Shown here: positions 48,346 to 61,048 of the stretch, one piece after another
Numbering within the stretch: position 1 is the first letter of the stretch
Layout: each line of letters begins with the position of its first letter
Assembly: GCA_022410635.1 (NCBI GenBank)
Contig: JAJVDF010000257.1
Location: 1,425,992 to 1,489,991, forward strand
Direction of reading: 5' to 3'
Length of the DNA stretch: 64,000 nucleotides
Source of the DNA: Tretioscincus oriximinensis
Lineage: Eukaryota; Chordata; Lepidosauria; Squamata; Gymnophthalmidae
The notes under the pieces: model-generated
Databases searched by the model: none
The model's input: only the letters and a program-made list of their open reading frames with translations
What the model was told of the DNA's origin: nothing
Program-made: the position numbers and the translations under genes

Positions 48346-51242
48346 GCACTGAACTCTGGCTGGTATGTTTTACTAAATAGTTTATATAATTCATTACCAT
48401 ACACTATAAATATAGTTCTCTTACAATATGGCACAGAAACAAATACCGCACATTATATTTTGAGAAAGGGAGTTCTGCACACTAGGTATCATGATTATAG
48501 AAGCTGTTCAATGAGAATGAATACAAAGCTGTTGTTTGTGTCCTCTAAATTCCTAACTGACAATCTATAGGCCCACAACCCTTCTCATCAAAAGTATCAT
48601 GGGGTTTCCTGTGCAGTCATCCAGATAGCCCAGGCAGAGCAATTGTGATGCGTTAATACTGGCATATAACAATCCTTCCCTTTGAGAAAACTTAAGGGCC
48701 TATTTGCAAAAGCTTAGTAATGCATTTTAGAGATTTGTTATAATACATGTAATGTGTCATAGATTTGTGGCAACAGATCCCTAAAATGCATTATTGGGTC
48801 TGTGCGAACAGGGCTGAAGCATCAAGTGAAAAGGTATGTTTTAAATAGGAAAGACGCACAAAGTTCATGCATGGCATACCTCCAGATGGAGGCTACTTCA
48901 TCTAGAGGTCCTCTCACAGTCACTCATAAGCTCAGTATTCACTGCCATGAGATGTGGTATTGGCATCAACTTCAAACTCTTCACAGAGCACAGGGCTCCC
49001 AATGACTATCAGCCCAGATGGCAGTAGAAGGTGCACATCTATGTAGGCAAGCTGCTAAGTAAAGAAAATTGTGTACTCAAGTCCTGCTAGTGGATTTCCT
49101 TGTGCAGTTAATTAGATACATATATCTTTAAATAAGACATAATTTATTTAGAGGAGTGAGTCAAACTTTCTGAGAAGAANTGCAGGAATATAGGTGTGCA
49201 AATGACAAAACTATAACTTACTGATGCACAAATATGCTCAGTTTCTGAGAACAGCAAGAGAATGCTTAAGGGCTATAAATCATAATATCCATTAGCAGAA
49301 TGACTGAAGACAAAACTTTGATGTTTATCAAAGGATTGTCTTCAGCTATTCTGCTAATGTTCCACATTCATAAGATGTTGGTCCCTCCTAGGAGAATGAG
49401 GCCCTTCCTTAAAACACAGAGATCTTCCTCAAAGATTTGCAGGAAAGAATAATTGCTTTATTATTTTTGTAGGAAACAATGAACAAAAAAGTGAAAAATA
49501 AAAAAAATACCTCTAAACCTGTATTTTTTAAAAAGCATATTTTGTAAGAATAGTTGTCAAAAATTATTTTAGTACATCATTAATCATTCCCCAACAAAAT
49601 AAGATCTTAGCCCACTTAGCTGTCATTGTAAGGAACAACAGTGACAATTAAAGGAAAGGTAGATGAGATAGATGGTGAGAGAAAGATGGATAAAAGTGAA
49701 ATCTATGAATACAGCTTTTTAATATCTTACACAAATGCTACATCCCCAACATCCTGTTCCTGTAACTTGGCAATGGACCCCATTGTTCTGTTGCTCATTT
49801 AAGTAAGAAGAAATCTATTTAACTAGCAAAATAGGCTGTCATCCTGTAACACAAAGCTCCTCATACTAAATGGATGCTGTTGGTTAAAAAATATATGGGC
49901 CATTCAATATTCTTTATAGTTTTAAAACCACTCTGTTGTTCCTTTATGATCAACCTGTTTATGACTATAATAAAGATAGAATTGATTTACACATTTCTGT
50001 CCTTGTGAGCTAAAAAGATTGTAAGTATTTCACTGAATGTACAAACAGAGAAACAAATGCATGTACAGTTGTCACCGATGATGGTTTTTTATGCAAGTGC
50101 TTGTTTTACCCCATGTGTATACAGCTTCAAGAGGCCATAATACACAAAGGGGCCACAGAGACAGAATAACTCAGCAATGCACAAATGTGCATATCAAAAT
50201 TGTGAGCTGAACTGATTTAAATCAGGAAAATAACATTCTAGATTTTGATAGCTTTGAATAATTGTAGCATTTCATTTTCCTTCTGAAGGGAATCTCAATA
50301 GTATTATGTGACGATAATTATTCTTGGCAGCAGGTGATCATCTCTGCATTTTCTGTATTTATATACAGAATCCCCCCATCTGAGTCCTTGCCAGCAGAAA
50401 CTACTAAAAGTGCAAACAGAATTATTAAGGGATAGAAGAAGTTGATAATATGGCGAAGTCTTTGATGGATTTTAAGGATAGTGACTAAGGGAATCATAGA
50501 TATATATTTGTTAGTAGTAACGGACAGTTAAGAAGATTGCCTGTGGAATTTTTGAGAATGATAATGCATATAATGCATAGGGAGGATGATATTCACATCT
50601 TTTTCACCTGAGAAGACAAGAATTTAATTTTAAACTCTCACTTCTGTCAGTGTAATAAAAACAATCCATAGAACTGAATATTTGTTCTGTTTTAAAAAGT
50701 CATCTCTAGGGATTTCTGTACAAGAAAAATGCCGCAGCCTTGAATAAACTTTGAAGATGAGACACTGGAGATTCCTATAGTTTTTAATGCAAGCATTAAA
50801 GATAATCTTTGAAGCTCAAACAGAGACAGTTCAGTTCCATCCTTGTGACCTTGACACAATGTTGGAGCAACAGAGAGATGGACCAATTGTAGGGAAGGAT
50901 TGGATGGATGGCTCAAGCACCTGAAGTAGGTTTCGTCATGAGCTAACCAGTCAGGATTGAGACAATGTTTCTCCAGATCTCATAACGTGTCAGCCTTGTA
51001 TCAAGATACAGTACGCTGTAATGGGCCAGTTAAAATCNCCCCAAGGGGAGCTAAGTGTGAAAACAGCCTCAGTTCCGTTGAAAAGACTGAAGTCATAATG
51101 CAGACAGGGTACTGATTGGTTAGAATGGTACAACAGACAATAGGAAGAGAAACTTTGCCAAAATAATTTCTTTACAGAAATCTTGAATATATGTAGCAAT
51201 TCACAGAATACAGATGTGACCTGACCGACCATTTAATAATAG
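48346..51242. other. Intron DNA, only the hairpin noted
   Basis: Apart from 49290-49359 no terminal repeat, SINE or LINE end is evident. Confidence 0.4.
49290..49359. ncRNA. Strong 70-nt hairpin, possible pre-miRNA or tiny MITE
   Basis: Arms of about 32 nt: 12 paired bases (CATTAGCAGAAT with ATTCTGCTAATG), a 2-nt mismatch, 10 pairs (CTGAAGACAA with TTGTCTTCAG), a 2-3 nt internal loop and 6 pairs around a 4-nt loop. The size and bulge pattern fit a microRNA precursor, and because it is within ELMO1 it would be transcribed. TA near each end would also allow a very small mariner MITE. No other copy seen in the window. Confidence 0.3.
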
Positions 51243-51250
51243 TTAGCTGT

Positions 51251-51995
51251 TAGGGTTGCCACCTATCCCTTATTATACGGGATGTTTCTTATTTTAGCTC
51301 AAAATTATGCATCCCGTATTTATCAGTCACTGTCCCATATTATTGACTTCTGGCAGGCAAGCAGGACGCAGTCGGTGGCAATGCTAAACTTCCGGGTGTA
51401 GATGGAGCGCACCGCCGGCTGCTGTGGTGCACGGCGGAGGCAGAGCTTTGGCAGAAGCCTTAAAAGGCTGCATTGCCTGCTGCCGCGCTGTTTGCCAGCC
51501 AGTGAAGACGAGCATTGAGACTGAGTTGCTGCTGGTGCCTTCTCGCTCCTTTTCATCGNTGCGCGCCTTGTGGCGTGAACCTAGGCAGCAGCGCTTCTGT
51601 CTGCAGCCGACCCGGTCGCCCGCTCTTGGTCGCAACAGCTTTTTCAGGGCTATCTATATCTCCTGCTTGCAGGAGCAAGCAATCTGTGAACTTGGAGCCC
51701 TGTTTGGTTCCAAAGTTTAATTTAAGTTGCGAAGCATCTTGGACANTGTTGCCTAAGAGCTTCAGCTTGCTGCAGCCTAGGCTGCAAGGCAGAGTCTCTG
51801 TCCCAGTAGGGAGCTTAGTAGTTTGGGCACCAACTTTTGTAATTCTGCATCAGAGCCTTCTCTTTGGCTCTAAGCTGTCAGAGAGTTTAGGGGCTTGGAC
51901 TTGCCCTACAGGCATTTAGATTTTTTTAAATAATTTTTTAGTGTCCCTTATTTTTGTGAAATGTCCCTTATTTTTAAGAAAATGTGGCAACCCTA
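51251..51995. mobile_element. hAT non-autonomous element, 745 bp, perfect 8-bp target duplication
   Basis: Ends TAGGGTTGCCAC and GTGGCAACCCTA are exact inverse repeats. The sub-terminal ATCCCTTATTATAC/TGTCCCTTATTTTT parts are also related. Target TTAGCTGT at 51243-51250 and 51996-52003. The interior 51380-51620 is GC-rich, unlike its surroundings; open frames at 51424-51720 and 51515-51919 overlap and show no transposase. Confidence 0.9.
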
Positions 51996-52003
51996 TTAGC
52001 TGT

Positions 52004-53845
52004 GCTGTCTAGTATGTCACCTAGCATCATGCATACCTTTCTCCAAACTTCTCTTAATTGGAACATGGCATGGAAATTTCTTCATGCATTCTGTTTAGTT
52101 CAGTGGGATGCTCTGTGGAAATGTATTTTACTCAAAGGCACCAAGCAGAGCTGGGCTGAAACACTGTGAAGCAGAAGCAAGACTATCCTGCCTCTGCCTA
52201 TTACTGAAGAAAAACTGTCTCCTTATAATTGTGCCCCAACCAATGTCTGCAAGGACTGCCAGGCAGCAGAAACATTTGTTTACTCATAATCTTTGAAAAA
52301 TTAAGCTTCTTTGTTCNCTTTGACAGATACTGTCTTCTCCCTGCTTTGCTGTTCCCTAATGCTGAAAGTGGCTATTTTCCCTCTTTCTGCAGTACAGTAG
52401 AGNGTGGAATACAGATGAACACTTCAGGCCAAGCCAATCAATCTTGTTTTAATCAGTTTCTCTTCCCACAGAGTTCCCCTCTGTAGCTTCCAGGCTCAGC
52501 TTACTGCAGTACTTTCTTCAGACAGCTAGATTTTGCTCTCCTTCCCCAAACAAAACAAATTAGCATAATTATTATCAACGCTTGCACAGCTGCTTTATGC
52601 AATCATTGGTCCTAATACGGACATTCTGTCAGAAATAGGCACTAGAACATAAAGGATGTTTACCACTTTTACAGTGAATTCCTTTCGATCCACAAAAATA
52701 CATTTAATGCTTCTTGTAGGGTGTACATACCTGAATGCATTCTATCTAGCAAATCTAACAAAAATAAATTGAGGAAGTAGCATGGGAGATAATTTGAATC
52801 AATTTTGCATAAAACAACTGGTGATTTACCTGAAATAATCTCTTTTGCATTAAGGTGTATTGCTTTATTTTGGCTTGAAATTCTTGGCTGTTATTAAATA
52901 TTGGATAAACAGGTGTCTAACCCTACTAATTTTCTCCAAGGATCCAGCTACACCTAATTTTCAATCTATATTGGATCCACTTCCAAAGTGGGACACATAT
53001 CAACAAACTAGCAGCCAGTTTTATTTTCACATTACTTAATTCAGAAAATTTGGAATAATACACAAAGAAAATGGCTAGTCATTTAGCTCATATGTCCTTT
53101 TTGAAGGTAGCTCAAAATGTGTATTTAGACAGATGTAATTGGACTTTCTTATGTCACATTTATCTAAAATTCTCCTGATCTGAAGCAAAATATGGTAGAA
53201 TGTAGAACCTTGTAGAATGGCTACATGTCCCTTTTCATTAGAGTATTATTGCTAAAATTCACTATGCAAACGCAAACTGTATGAAGGCTGTTTGTCAACT
53301 AGAAATATCTGCTATATCTTTAAGCCATAGTAGAGTAATATAACACTTCGCTACGAAGTTCAGGATACCTCAGCTACTAATGTATTTACTACAACCACAG
53401 CAGCCTAACATGANTATCCCTCTAGAATATTTTCTTTACCTAAGATAAAATGACTCTAATTACTCATTTTCACTTTTCATATAATGCATAAAACCCAATT
53501 TCAGTATATTTCTCAGTTGAAGCAGTGGGTGGTGGGAGGGGGAGAGCTTTTCCTGACAAAACTAAGAGCTGAATAATTACATAGTTAGGAAACTAAACAT
53601 TCACATTTGAAAATAGGAGAAAAAACAATGCTTCTTTGGAAGAAAAGTACATGATTGATGAGACAGCAGCATTTGATAAATAGCTGTTCTCAACATGCTG
53701 AGGATGGAGGAGTATAGAAAATATAGGAGCAACTGTGCCAACAACCTTTTTCTAGCTCATCTATCAATTGCTTTTACTTTTTTCAAGATGACGACTAAGA
53801 AGAAGCCTAGCAGTAACACACAATTACCATCTTTCTTTGGATATT
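52004..53845. other. Intron DNA, nothing recognised
   Basis: AT-rich with no repeat ends seen. Confidence 0.4.
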
Positions 53846-53849
53846 CATT

Positions 53850-54152
53850 TGAAGAAGAAAAAGAACTGGGTTCTAATATCCCGCTTTTCTCACCTTTCAA
53901 AGGGACTCAAAATGGCTTACAAGGGTATTTTTGCCCAAAGGCTTACATTCTATCTTCCCCACCAGGCTGTGGTGGTTCCCATGTATCTACTTGCAGTCAG
54001 TTGCAATTTCTTGCAATTCTTGCTTTCAAATAGCTGGGTTGGCTAGAGCTACAGGCTAGTGGAAGGTGTTCACCCATCCCCACGTCCCACACAGGGCTTC
54101 GAAACCCGATCTCCCAGACGAGAGGCGAATTCCTAAGCGACTGAGCTATCCC
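53850..54152 (-). mobile_element. tRNA-derived SINE B, full copy
   Basis: Minus-strand copy: GAAGAAG tail, AGAACTGGGTTCTAATATCC, CTTTCAAAGGGACTCAAAAT and the tRNA head ACGAGAGGCGAATTCC...GACTGAGCTATCC. Closest to 29213-29523. Confidence 0.82.
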
Positions 54153-54316
54153 TTTCTAATTGGTCAAGAAATCTTTCAAGGAATGCAAAAGTTAGCACAT
54201 AATTAGCATACACACCATATATCAGAAGTTATAAATTCTATCATCCTGGATTACCCTGGATGTAGCTTTTGAGCACTAGGACTCTAAATTTGTCTATACC
54301 GAACAATACCAAATTG

Positions 54317-54757
54317 GCACTGAAGTGTATAAAATCATGAATGGGATGGATAAGGTGAAAAGAGAAAAATATTTTTTCTATCACACAGCAGTAGACCTAG
54401 GAGGCACACTGTGTAGCTGATGGGTAGAAGAATTAGGACTGACAACTGGTTGTTTGTTTGTTTTTACTCNGATGCTCGTTGTTCTAAGGAATTTACTTCC
54501 AGAAGAGGAAGAGGCATATTGGAATAGACAAATTCATGGATGCCAAATGTATGAAAAGCTACCTGGATGTCTTAATGTTGTCTCCGAGATGGAGGAGCAG
54601 GTGGTAGTCTTCACATGCTTCTTGCAGGGAATCAAGAACAGGTGGTTTTCCTTCTTCTGCTTGAGAATGTCCAAGTACAATTGGTGGGTCACTATAGAAT
54701 GCTGGAGTAGACAGGCTGTGCCCTAATTCAGCAGGGCTGCCCTTATGTTTTTATGTT
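54317..54757 (+). mobile_element. CR1-type LINE 3' end
   Basis: From TGAAGTGTATAAAATCATGA through the TATCACACAGCAGTAGACCT block, KFMDAKCMKS-like segment and TCAGCAGGGCTGCCCTTATG, ending in TTTTTATGTTC. Confidence 0.75.
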
Positions 54758-55044
54758 CTATCCTTGTGGCATTGCCTCAAGATTTCCTGTTATTGTGATA
54801 TTTTAAGCAAAACTGCATGGGGCAATTAAAATTTTACAAGAAATAATAAAAAACTAATTTTCTATGTCCTGAAGGTTTTTGTTAGTATTTTAGAAACATT
54901 TCCTTGTGCTTTTACAGACAAAAATGTTCCAGTCTCTAAATAGTGTATTATTATTGTGTATTAATAGTTCAAATTATCACTGACTACTATCTCTATAAGT
55001 GCAATGAGAGGTAGTGGTCTCTTGCAATGACAAATATTTCCTTC

Positions 55045-55140
55045 CCAGCAACTATTTTANTTTGACTAGTCTTGAGACCCTTAGGTATAGGATAGTATAC
55101 GTGACCCGTCTTGAGACCCTTGGGTATAGGGTGAATATAT
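55045..55140 (+). mobile_element. L2-like tail, tandemly duplicated
   Basis: CTTGAGACCCTTAGGTATAG and CTTGAGACCCTTGGGTATAG occur 50 bp apart, followed by an AT run; remnant of the same tail as in SINE A. Confidence 0.5.
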
Positions 55141-55439
55141 ATATATCAACTCATATGTGAAAAGAGCAATAATTTCAGCCTCTGGCATTCCTCTGTCCCA
55201 GTACTCCAAATATCCCCCATGCTAAAGCATGATAAAGGTTTGATATTACCATTTCCAAAACTTTATTTCAGGAAATTGGGGCAGCATAACATTGAAATCT
55301 GATTATTTTTAACTCTTGGCTGGCAGCAAGCGCTGCCATAAAGATGATTAATGGCTCATCTATGTTGTTAGGGAGTTATGGTTCACTTCATGGATTTTCA
55401 CTTTCCTGAGGCACTCAGGAGAGAATGGAGCTATTTTAC

Positions 55440-55600
55440 NTATAGCCGGGAAGATCCAATGGTAGAACAGTCATTTCAAAAGGTTCCAACCCCAATGGAA
55501 ACTATTTTCTAAAAGCCTGTCGGAACACAGCCCAAGGGTCTTCCGGTTTCTTGCCTAATGCTCTTAACCATTGTGCCAATAGAGGGCTTCTGCAAGGATA
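55440..55600 (-). mobile_element. Decayed tRNA-related SINE
   Basis: The minus strand reads TTGGCACAATGGTTAAGAGC (A-box-like) and later GGTTGGAACC (B-box-like). Spacing is too long for a tRNA gene. Confidence 0.3.
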
Positions 55601-55989
55601 AATTAGAGTTAAAACTAATCAGCAGGGGCTGACCTTGACTCGATGGGACTAAATAACAGCAGCACAATTTATTATACCTAGCAGACATGTCAGTTTAAAA
55701 ATTGCATGGAAGTTCTTATTATAATGTCACAAAGGATATAATACTCCAAGGGCTCTTGTTACTTAAGCCCTGATGAATGGGAATTATGAAAGAAAAGATA
55801 GCCATTCACCCAGTCACACGCAGTGCAATTAAGATAGGAAAATTATGATACTTGAAAAACATATAGGCTAGGATGCTCCCATAGAAATCTATCATGCAAT
55901 TCATCATTACTGGCTTATAATAACATCAAATTATTAAAAATACTAACACACACACACACACATAACCAATTCACAAACCATAAAGAGCA

Positions 55990-56335
55990 GTAAGAACATA
56001 ATAATGTAAGAGTAGCCCATCTAGTCCAGAAATCGGACTAGATGGGCACCTGGGCAGTCTGGACACAAGAAGGCAAAATGTACACCAGTTCCTGACTCCC
56101 AGCAAATGTTATTTCAGGAGTACTGCCTATTGCTCCATCTCGATGGCAGCACCAAATGATCCACCCTAGTAGCTATTTATACACTTGGTGTCCATAAACC
56201 TGTCTAATTCTGTCTTAAAACTATCCAGGTTGCTAGCTATCACCACCTTTTCTGGAGGTAAATTCCACAGGCCGATGACCCTCTGGGTGAAAAAAATACT
56301 TTCCTTTTTCTGTTCTCACTCTTCTGCCTCATCAG
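55990..56335 (-). mobile_element. CR1-type LINE 3' end, diverged
   Basis: AAGAACATAATAATGTAAGA tail and CATCTAGTCC followed by an inverted GGACTAGATGGGCACCTGGG, showing an internal rearrangement, then the normal blocks. Confidence 0.7.
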
Positions 56336-56361
56336 TAAAATTACAACAGTTGGTAAATTAC

Positions 56362-56600
56362 TGAACATAANAAGAGCCATACTGGATCAGGCCACAGCCC
56401 ATTAAGTCCAGCATTCTGTGTCACACAGAGGCCCACCAGATGCACATGGGCAGTCCGAACAGAGGAAAGCAAAATATGCACCTATTCATGACTCCCTGCA
56501 AATGGTATTTCAGGAGTCCTGCCTGTTGCTCCATCCCGGAGGCAACATCCAGAAATCCATCCTAGTATCCATTTATACCCTTGGTGTCCATAAACCTGTT
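56362..56600 (-). mobile_element. CR1-type LINE 3' end
   Basis: AACATAAN then AGAGCCATACTGGATCAGGC and the standard block order. It ends at GTCCATAAACCTGTTTACTG. Younger-looking than its neighbour 30 bp away. Confidence 0.78.
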
Positions 56601-58102
56601 TACTGTTTGAATAGCTGATCAGTACATCAATGTAATATTTTGGTAAGATATAGAAAACTATGTCAAGATCCCAATTAGACATTTATGTACCATTTGTAAG
56701 CTGCATCTTGAAATAGAATAATTTTTAAGAGACATAAGAATGTGTTGTAATGGGAATATGTAAAACAAGTGATCACAAGCTGTAAGAAGATAAAATAGTT
56801 TAGAGGAAAATAATACAGCCTGTTTCAACCTGCAGTGATAAAGCAAGTTATGTCCTCATATGGCAGAGGCCATGATAAATGGTTGCCTGGAAGACAAATT
56901 ATTGCATGGCTAAAATGGATGTTACCAAAGCATCCAAATCTCCAGAAATCTCCAAATCTCCAGAAATCTAGTGGTTATATTGCAATCTAGTGGAAGTCAA
57001 CACACATATTCTCTCAGGTAGGGTTACCAAGTGTCATTATTTCATAGGTTATGCAGAGTATTTAGATAAGCCAACGGGAGTGTTTTTGTTAGAAACTACA
57101 ACTGTCATGAGCCTCAGTTAATGGCCACTAATTTTAAAAGCTTCAGCCCTGCGTTTGCTCTGTTTCCAATTTTTTTTAAGCAAAAAAGTATTTGATTCCG
57201 TAGATATGAAATTATTATAGTTTCTGAAGAAGATTAATTTTATATCTAAAATTTGTCGGGCACCATACTTTTTCTGTGTTCTGAAAGGCAAGTATACAAT
57301 CAGGCTTCTTTCCACTTTTTAACACTCTAAATAAGTTTATTTCCATATTGAAACAAAACATTATCATCTGTAAAAATAACAGCAAATGCTCTAGTCCAGT
57401 GAATGCCTGGAAAGAAAAATGTGAAAACTTGATTGCTGCTTATCTCCTGGAGAAAAGACAATGGCAAAAAACTTCATAACCTGCACGGTGTCCTTATGTA
57501 GCAAGAACCAATAATTTGTAGAAATGATAAGAGCATATTCTGGGTTTGGAAAATACAGAATGTAATGTTTGATAGTAATGATTTACAAACCTCTCTACTT
57601 CCTCCTGTCTTTTCTCTCCTTCCTCCTTCTCTTCCCTCCCTTTCTTTCTCACCCTCTCTCCTCTTTTTCCTGCCTTCCTAGCTACTTACCTTGCCAGGAA
57701 TCGCCAAACGCCACTCCATTAAGTCAGATCATGGTTGTATTTCTTGTGCCTTCATTTGGAGGCAGAAGATGTGCAAAGGTCTCTCTGGCTCTTAAGTGCT
57801 GCCTACTGCGACTGCAATTGCGGTGGAGAAGGAACTACTGCCTGGTGCAGCTGTGTTTGAGACAGATAATATTCTTGCATTTGGCTGCTTCACCTCTGCT
57901 GACCAGATGGCTTGGCAAATTCTGTTTATTATGGCTATGGCTGAGGTGCAGGGATGCTGCATACCCTTCCCTGACTCCTTCTCAGATTGCCTCCATTCTA
58001 CTCATCTCTTTCCACCATATGTGAGTTCACTAAATGACAGACATTCCAACTTGTCCAATGAAATCCCTTGTTAGTGAGACTGTTTGTTACCAAACACATT
58101 AT
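56601..58102. other. Intron DNA with pyrimidine tract
   Basis: A CT-rich run at 57595-57680 and an 18-bp tandem duplication (CCAAATCTCCAGAAATCT) at about 56934-56969. The open frame 57569-58024 is partly the pyrimidine tract and not a gene. Confidence 0.45.
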
Positions 58103-58588
58103 GGTTACATTCCCATTACTCCTTAACGTGCGCACGACTGCGAGTCCAAAGTCCATTGTTCCAACTTTGTTACCATAAAAATGGGCTTGGGAGTGCTGCG
58201 GTGTTGCTCTAAACGCACATCACATGTTTCTGCTCCACAGTTCGTGGTGAAATTGCATTGTTGCTGCTGCTTTTTGTAATTCGCGGTACATGTACTTTGT
58301 TAATGGAGATCAGTCAACAAAAGACAACGGGGCTGGGGGCTCTTTTTTTTTGGCTTTCCCTCATGGCTCATCTACTTCCCTCCCTCCTCTGGAAAAACAG
58401 TTTTTTCCGGCTACTGCAGCCCATGGAACAGAGATTCATTGAGAACTCAGCAGCCGAGCAATGGGGACGTTAACGTGGAATGAATACTCAGGTAAAATTG
58501 CCTAAATTTTAAGCCCTCACTTTGCTTTCATTTTGGAACCATAAAATCCATTTTCCATTCCCTTTTGAAGGTCTAATGGGAATGCAGC
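58103..58588. mobile_element. Unnamed MITE family X, copy 2
   Basis: Collinear with 4376-4836: TTACCATAAAAA, GTGCTGCGGTGTTGCTCTAA, CTTCCCTCCCTCCTCTGGAA and GGGACGTTAACGTGGAATGA all match. Ends CATTCCCATT and AATGGGAATGCAG are inverted. It carries an extra T run near 58343. Confidence 0.65.
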
Positions 58589-60150
58589 CTAGCTTTTATT
58601 TATATAGAGATTATTCAGGGTATTAATATGAATTATATCTTACAGCACTTTTATTTTGTGATTAAATGACTTCCTTGCCACTGTATCAAGAGACATTAAA
58701 ACCCATGTAGTGTTCCTAAAATCTATAGGCTTTGGCATCAGGAATAGAGTCCAGACACTCATGGATAAGTCCCATTATACTTAACCGTTGATTTTGATAT
58801 AGAAAGTGAAGTTAAACAACCTTTGCTTGTCCCTTGTCTTTTAGGGTTTTGCAAACTAAATCCAACTTTTGCTTTTTTCCTACCTCTTCCTCTATATATG
58901 ATAATACTGAACAATTTAGTCTAAGTGAATTGAAAATGTTCAATTCCACCATCTCCATTAAACAAACAGAAGAGTTCGCTTCTAATACTATTCTATAGAA
59001 GGACTTCCCATTTCTTTTTTGTGTCTATAATTACTGCAGAGTAAACAATATGAACCAACTGCAGTCAATGTAATGCCACTGAAGAATTACTCCCATTATA
59101 ACTCTGGCCAGATATTAAAATTTCTTAATGCTTTCTAAGCTATGCTCATCAAGTAGAATTTTGAGGCACTTATATAGAGACGATACATTGGACTGGAATA
59201 CTTGTAATGGATTCAACTCCCCACCTAAGTAATCTAGATGCTGGTTATGATATTAGTCCTTTAATATCAGCATAGTGGTATTACATAACTTTAAAGTATC
59301 AGAGGTTAAATGTAACACTTGATTTTTTGCACGGTATCTGTTCCCTTGTTAATGAGTGGCAATGCACCCTTGAACATAGGTTATTACAACACAAGAGCAG
59401 ACAGCATTTTATTCTCCCTGCTAATCTATAACCATTAGTATTAATGGATGTCACATGTACCGATTTCCTCATGTTATCCAACCTTTAGCTGTAAGCTTCT
59501 GTGTTTGATTTCTTGGATGCTGAAATCAACTCTGCACTATTTTGCACTCCTACATAAATGCTAGTTGAGCAGAAACAAAACACAGTAGATTCACACTGAA
59601 AGTCAAATGAATATCCTCCTTTCCTATTCTTGAGCTGGATACATGGATAGGAAAGGAAAATGAATAGTGGTACACAGAACTGTTGTTCATGGAGATAATT
59701 AGGAATAGAACAGAGTTTGGCTCTTATGTAAGAAATATCTGAAATTTCAAAAACACTTACTAGTTATGTAAGAATTGTTTTAGACAATACATTTGTTTGC
59801 TTACAAATAAAATTAAATGTTACATGTAGATNTGAATGATACAAGTAAATTTTATCTAGAAGCAGTACAAAGGTCAAGTCTTAGAAACAGAAACTAGAAT
59901 TATTAGAAATAGATTGCATTCTGAACTTCTGCTGGTTGTACCACTTTCCTTGCTGTTTGTTTATTTGATTTTTGTCACCATGTCACTTATTACAATTGAA
60001 AAAATTATTGGTTTATGGAACTGTTGTTTTTTTTCCATTGTGAAAAGTTTTCTTCCTCCTTTGTTTAGGCAACTTTTACTTTAATATTTNGATTATCTAG
60101 GGGAAAAAATCTAGAAGTCTATTCAAGAGTTCTGTTTGTATCATTTCCAA
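58589..60150. other. Intron DNA, nothing recognised
   Basis: AT-rich with no repeat ends or frames of interest. Confidence 0.4.
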
Positions 60151-60406
60151 AGAGCCAGTTTGGTGTAGTGGTTGAGTGTTGGACTCATAACTGGTAGTCT
60201 CCCGGTTCGATTCCCCACTCCTCCNTGAAAGCCAGCTGGGTGACCTTGGGCCAGTCACAGTTCTTTGAACTCTCTCAGCCCCATCTACTCCACAGGGTGT
60301 CTATTNTGGAGAAAGCAACAAAAGCTATGTGTGCCACCCTATGGTTGGCCGCGCTGAGACCTTTGCGTATAGGGTGGTNTACAAGTACAAATAAATAAAT
60401 AAATAA
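60151..60406 (+). mobile_element. tRNA-derived SINE A, full copy
   Basis: AGAGCCAGTTTGGTGTAGTG head, intact B-box GGTTCGATTCC at 60204-60214, AGCCAGCTGGGTGACCTTGG, and the L2-like tail with (AAAT)n. Ambiguous bases at 60225, 60306 and 60379. Confidence 0.88.
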
Positions 60407-60812
60407 TTTGTCCCATGTAGTTATTCTTATGCTATTCTCAAATTCTTATTTTCATACTGAATCCACTTTTGGTTTGTTTTCCTGATTCTTGAGTAGCTAC
60501 CCCTTTCCAAGGTGTCACTATCAGATTGTGGCTGATCTCAATGGTTGCACTCAGATATCATCTGATTATTCTGCCATAGCTAGTTATTCTGGAACAAAGT
60601 TTATATATTCTGGAATAAAGCAACTTTTTGAATATCCAAATATAGTGGCCTAAGTATTAGTATGTCTGGATACAGCCTATGATGTGAATGGTGAGACCAT
60701 ACGAAATTGCTCGGCTGAGGAAAAATATCTCAGAAGAATGCAATGAAAAATTGATATTCCTACCTCCCCACCAAAGCTTCAGATATATGTATGCCCATGT
60801 ATCACCTGGAGC

Positions 60813-61048
60813 CAGGGCTTTTTTTGTGACGGAACGCGCCGGTACGCAGTACCGGCACCTTTTATTTAGGCGGGGGGGCGCCACCGCTAACGCCCCCCAC
60901 CCCGCCCCGCCTAAATAAAAGGTGCCGGTACTGCAGCGTTAGCGGTGGCGGCAGGGGGGCTAATGCTGCCCCCACCCCTGCCACCGCTAACGCCGCCCCC
61001 CCTCACCGGCGTTAATACCATCACCTTTTTTTCTAGAAAAAAGCGCTG
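60813..61048. mobile_element. Candidate hAT-like GC-rich foldback element
   Basis: Starts CAGGGCTTTTTTT and ends (inverse) CAGCGCTTTTTTC. Inside are perfect 28-bp inverted arms (60847-60874 with 60906-60933) and repeated CCGCTAACGCC units. No matching 8-bp target, so the ends are provisional. Confidence 0.55.

Noticed and set aside
57569..58024. 151-codon open frame
   Set aside because: The first third is a pyrimidine tract and the rest has no domain, no splice context and overlaps a second frame.
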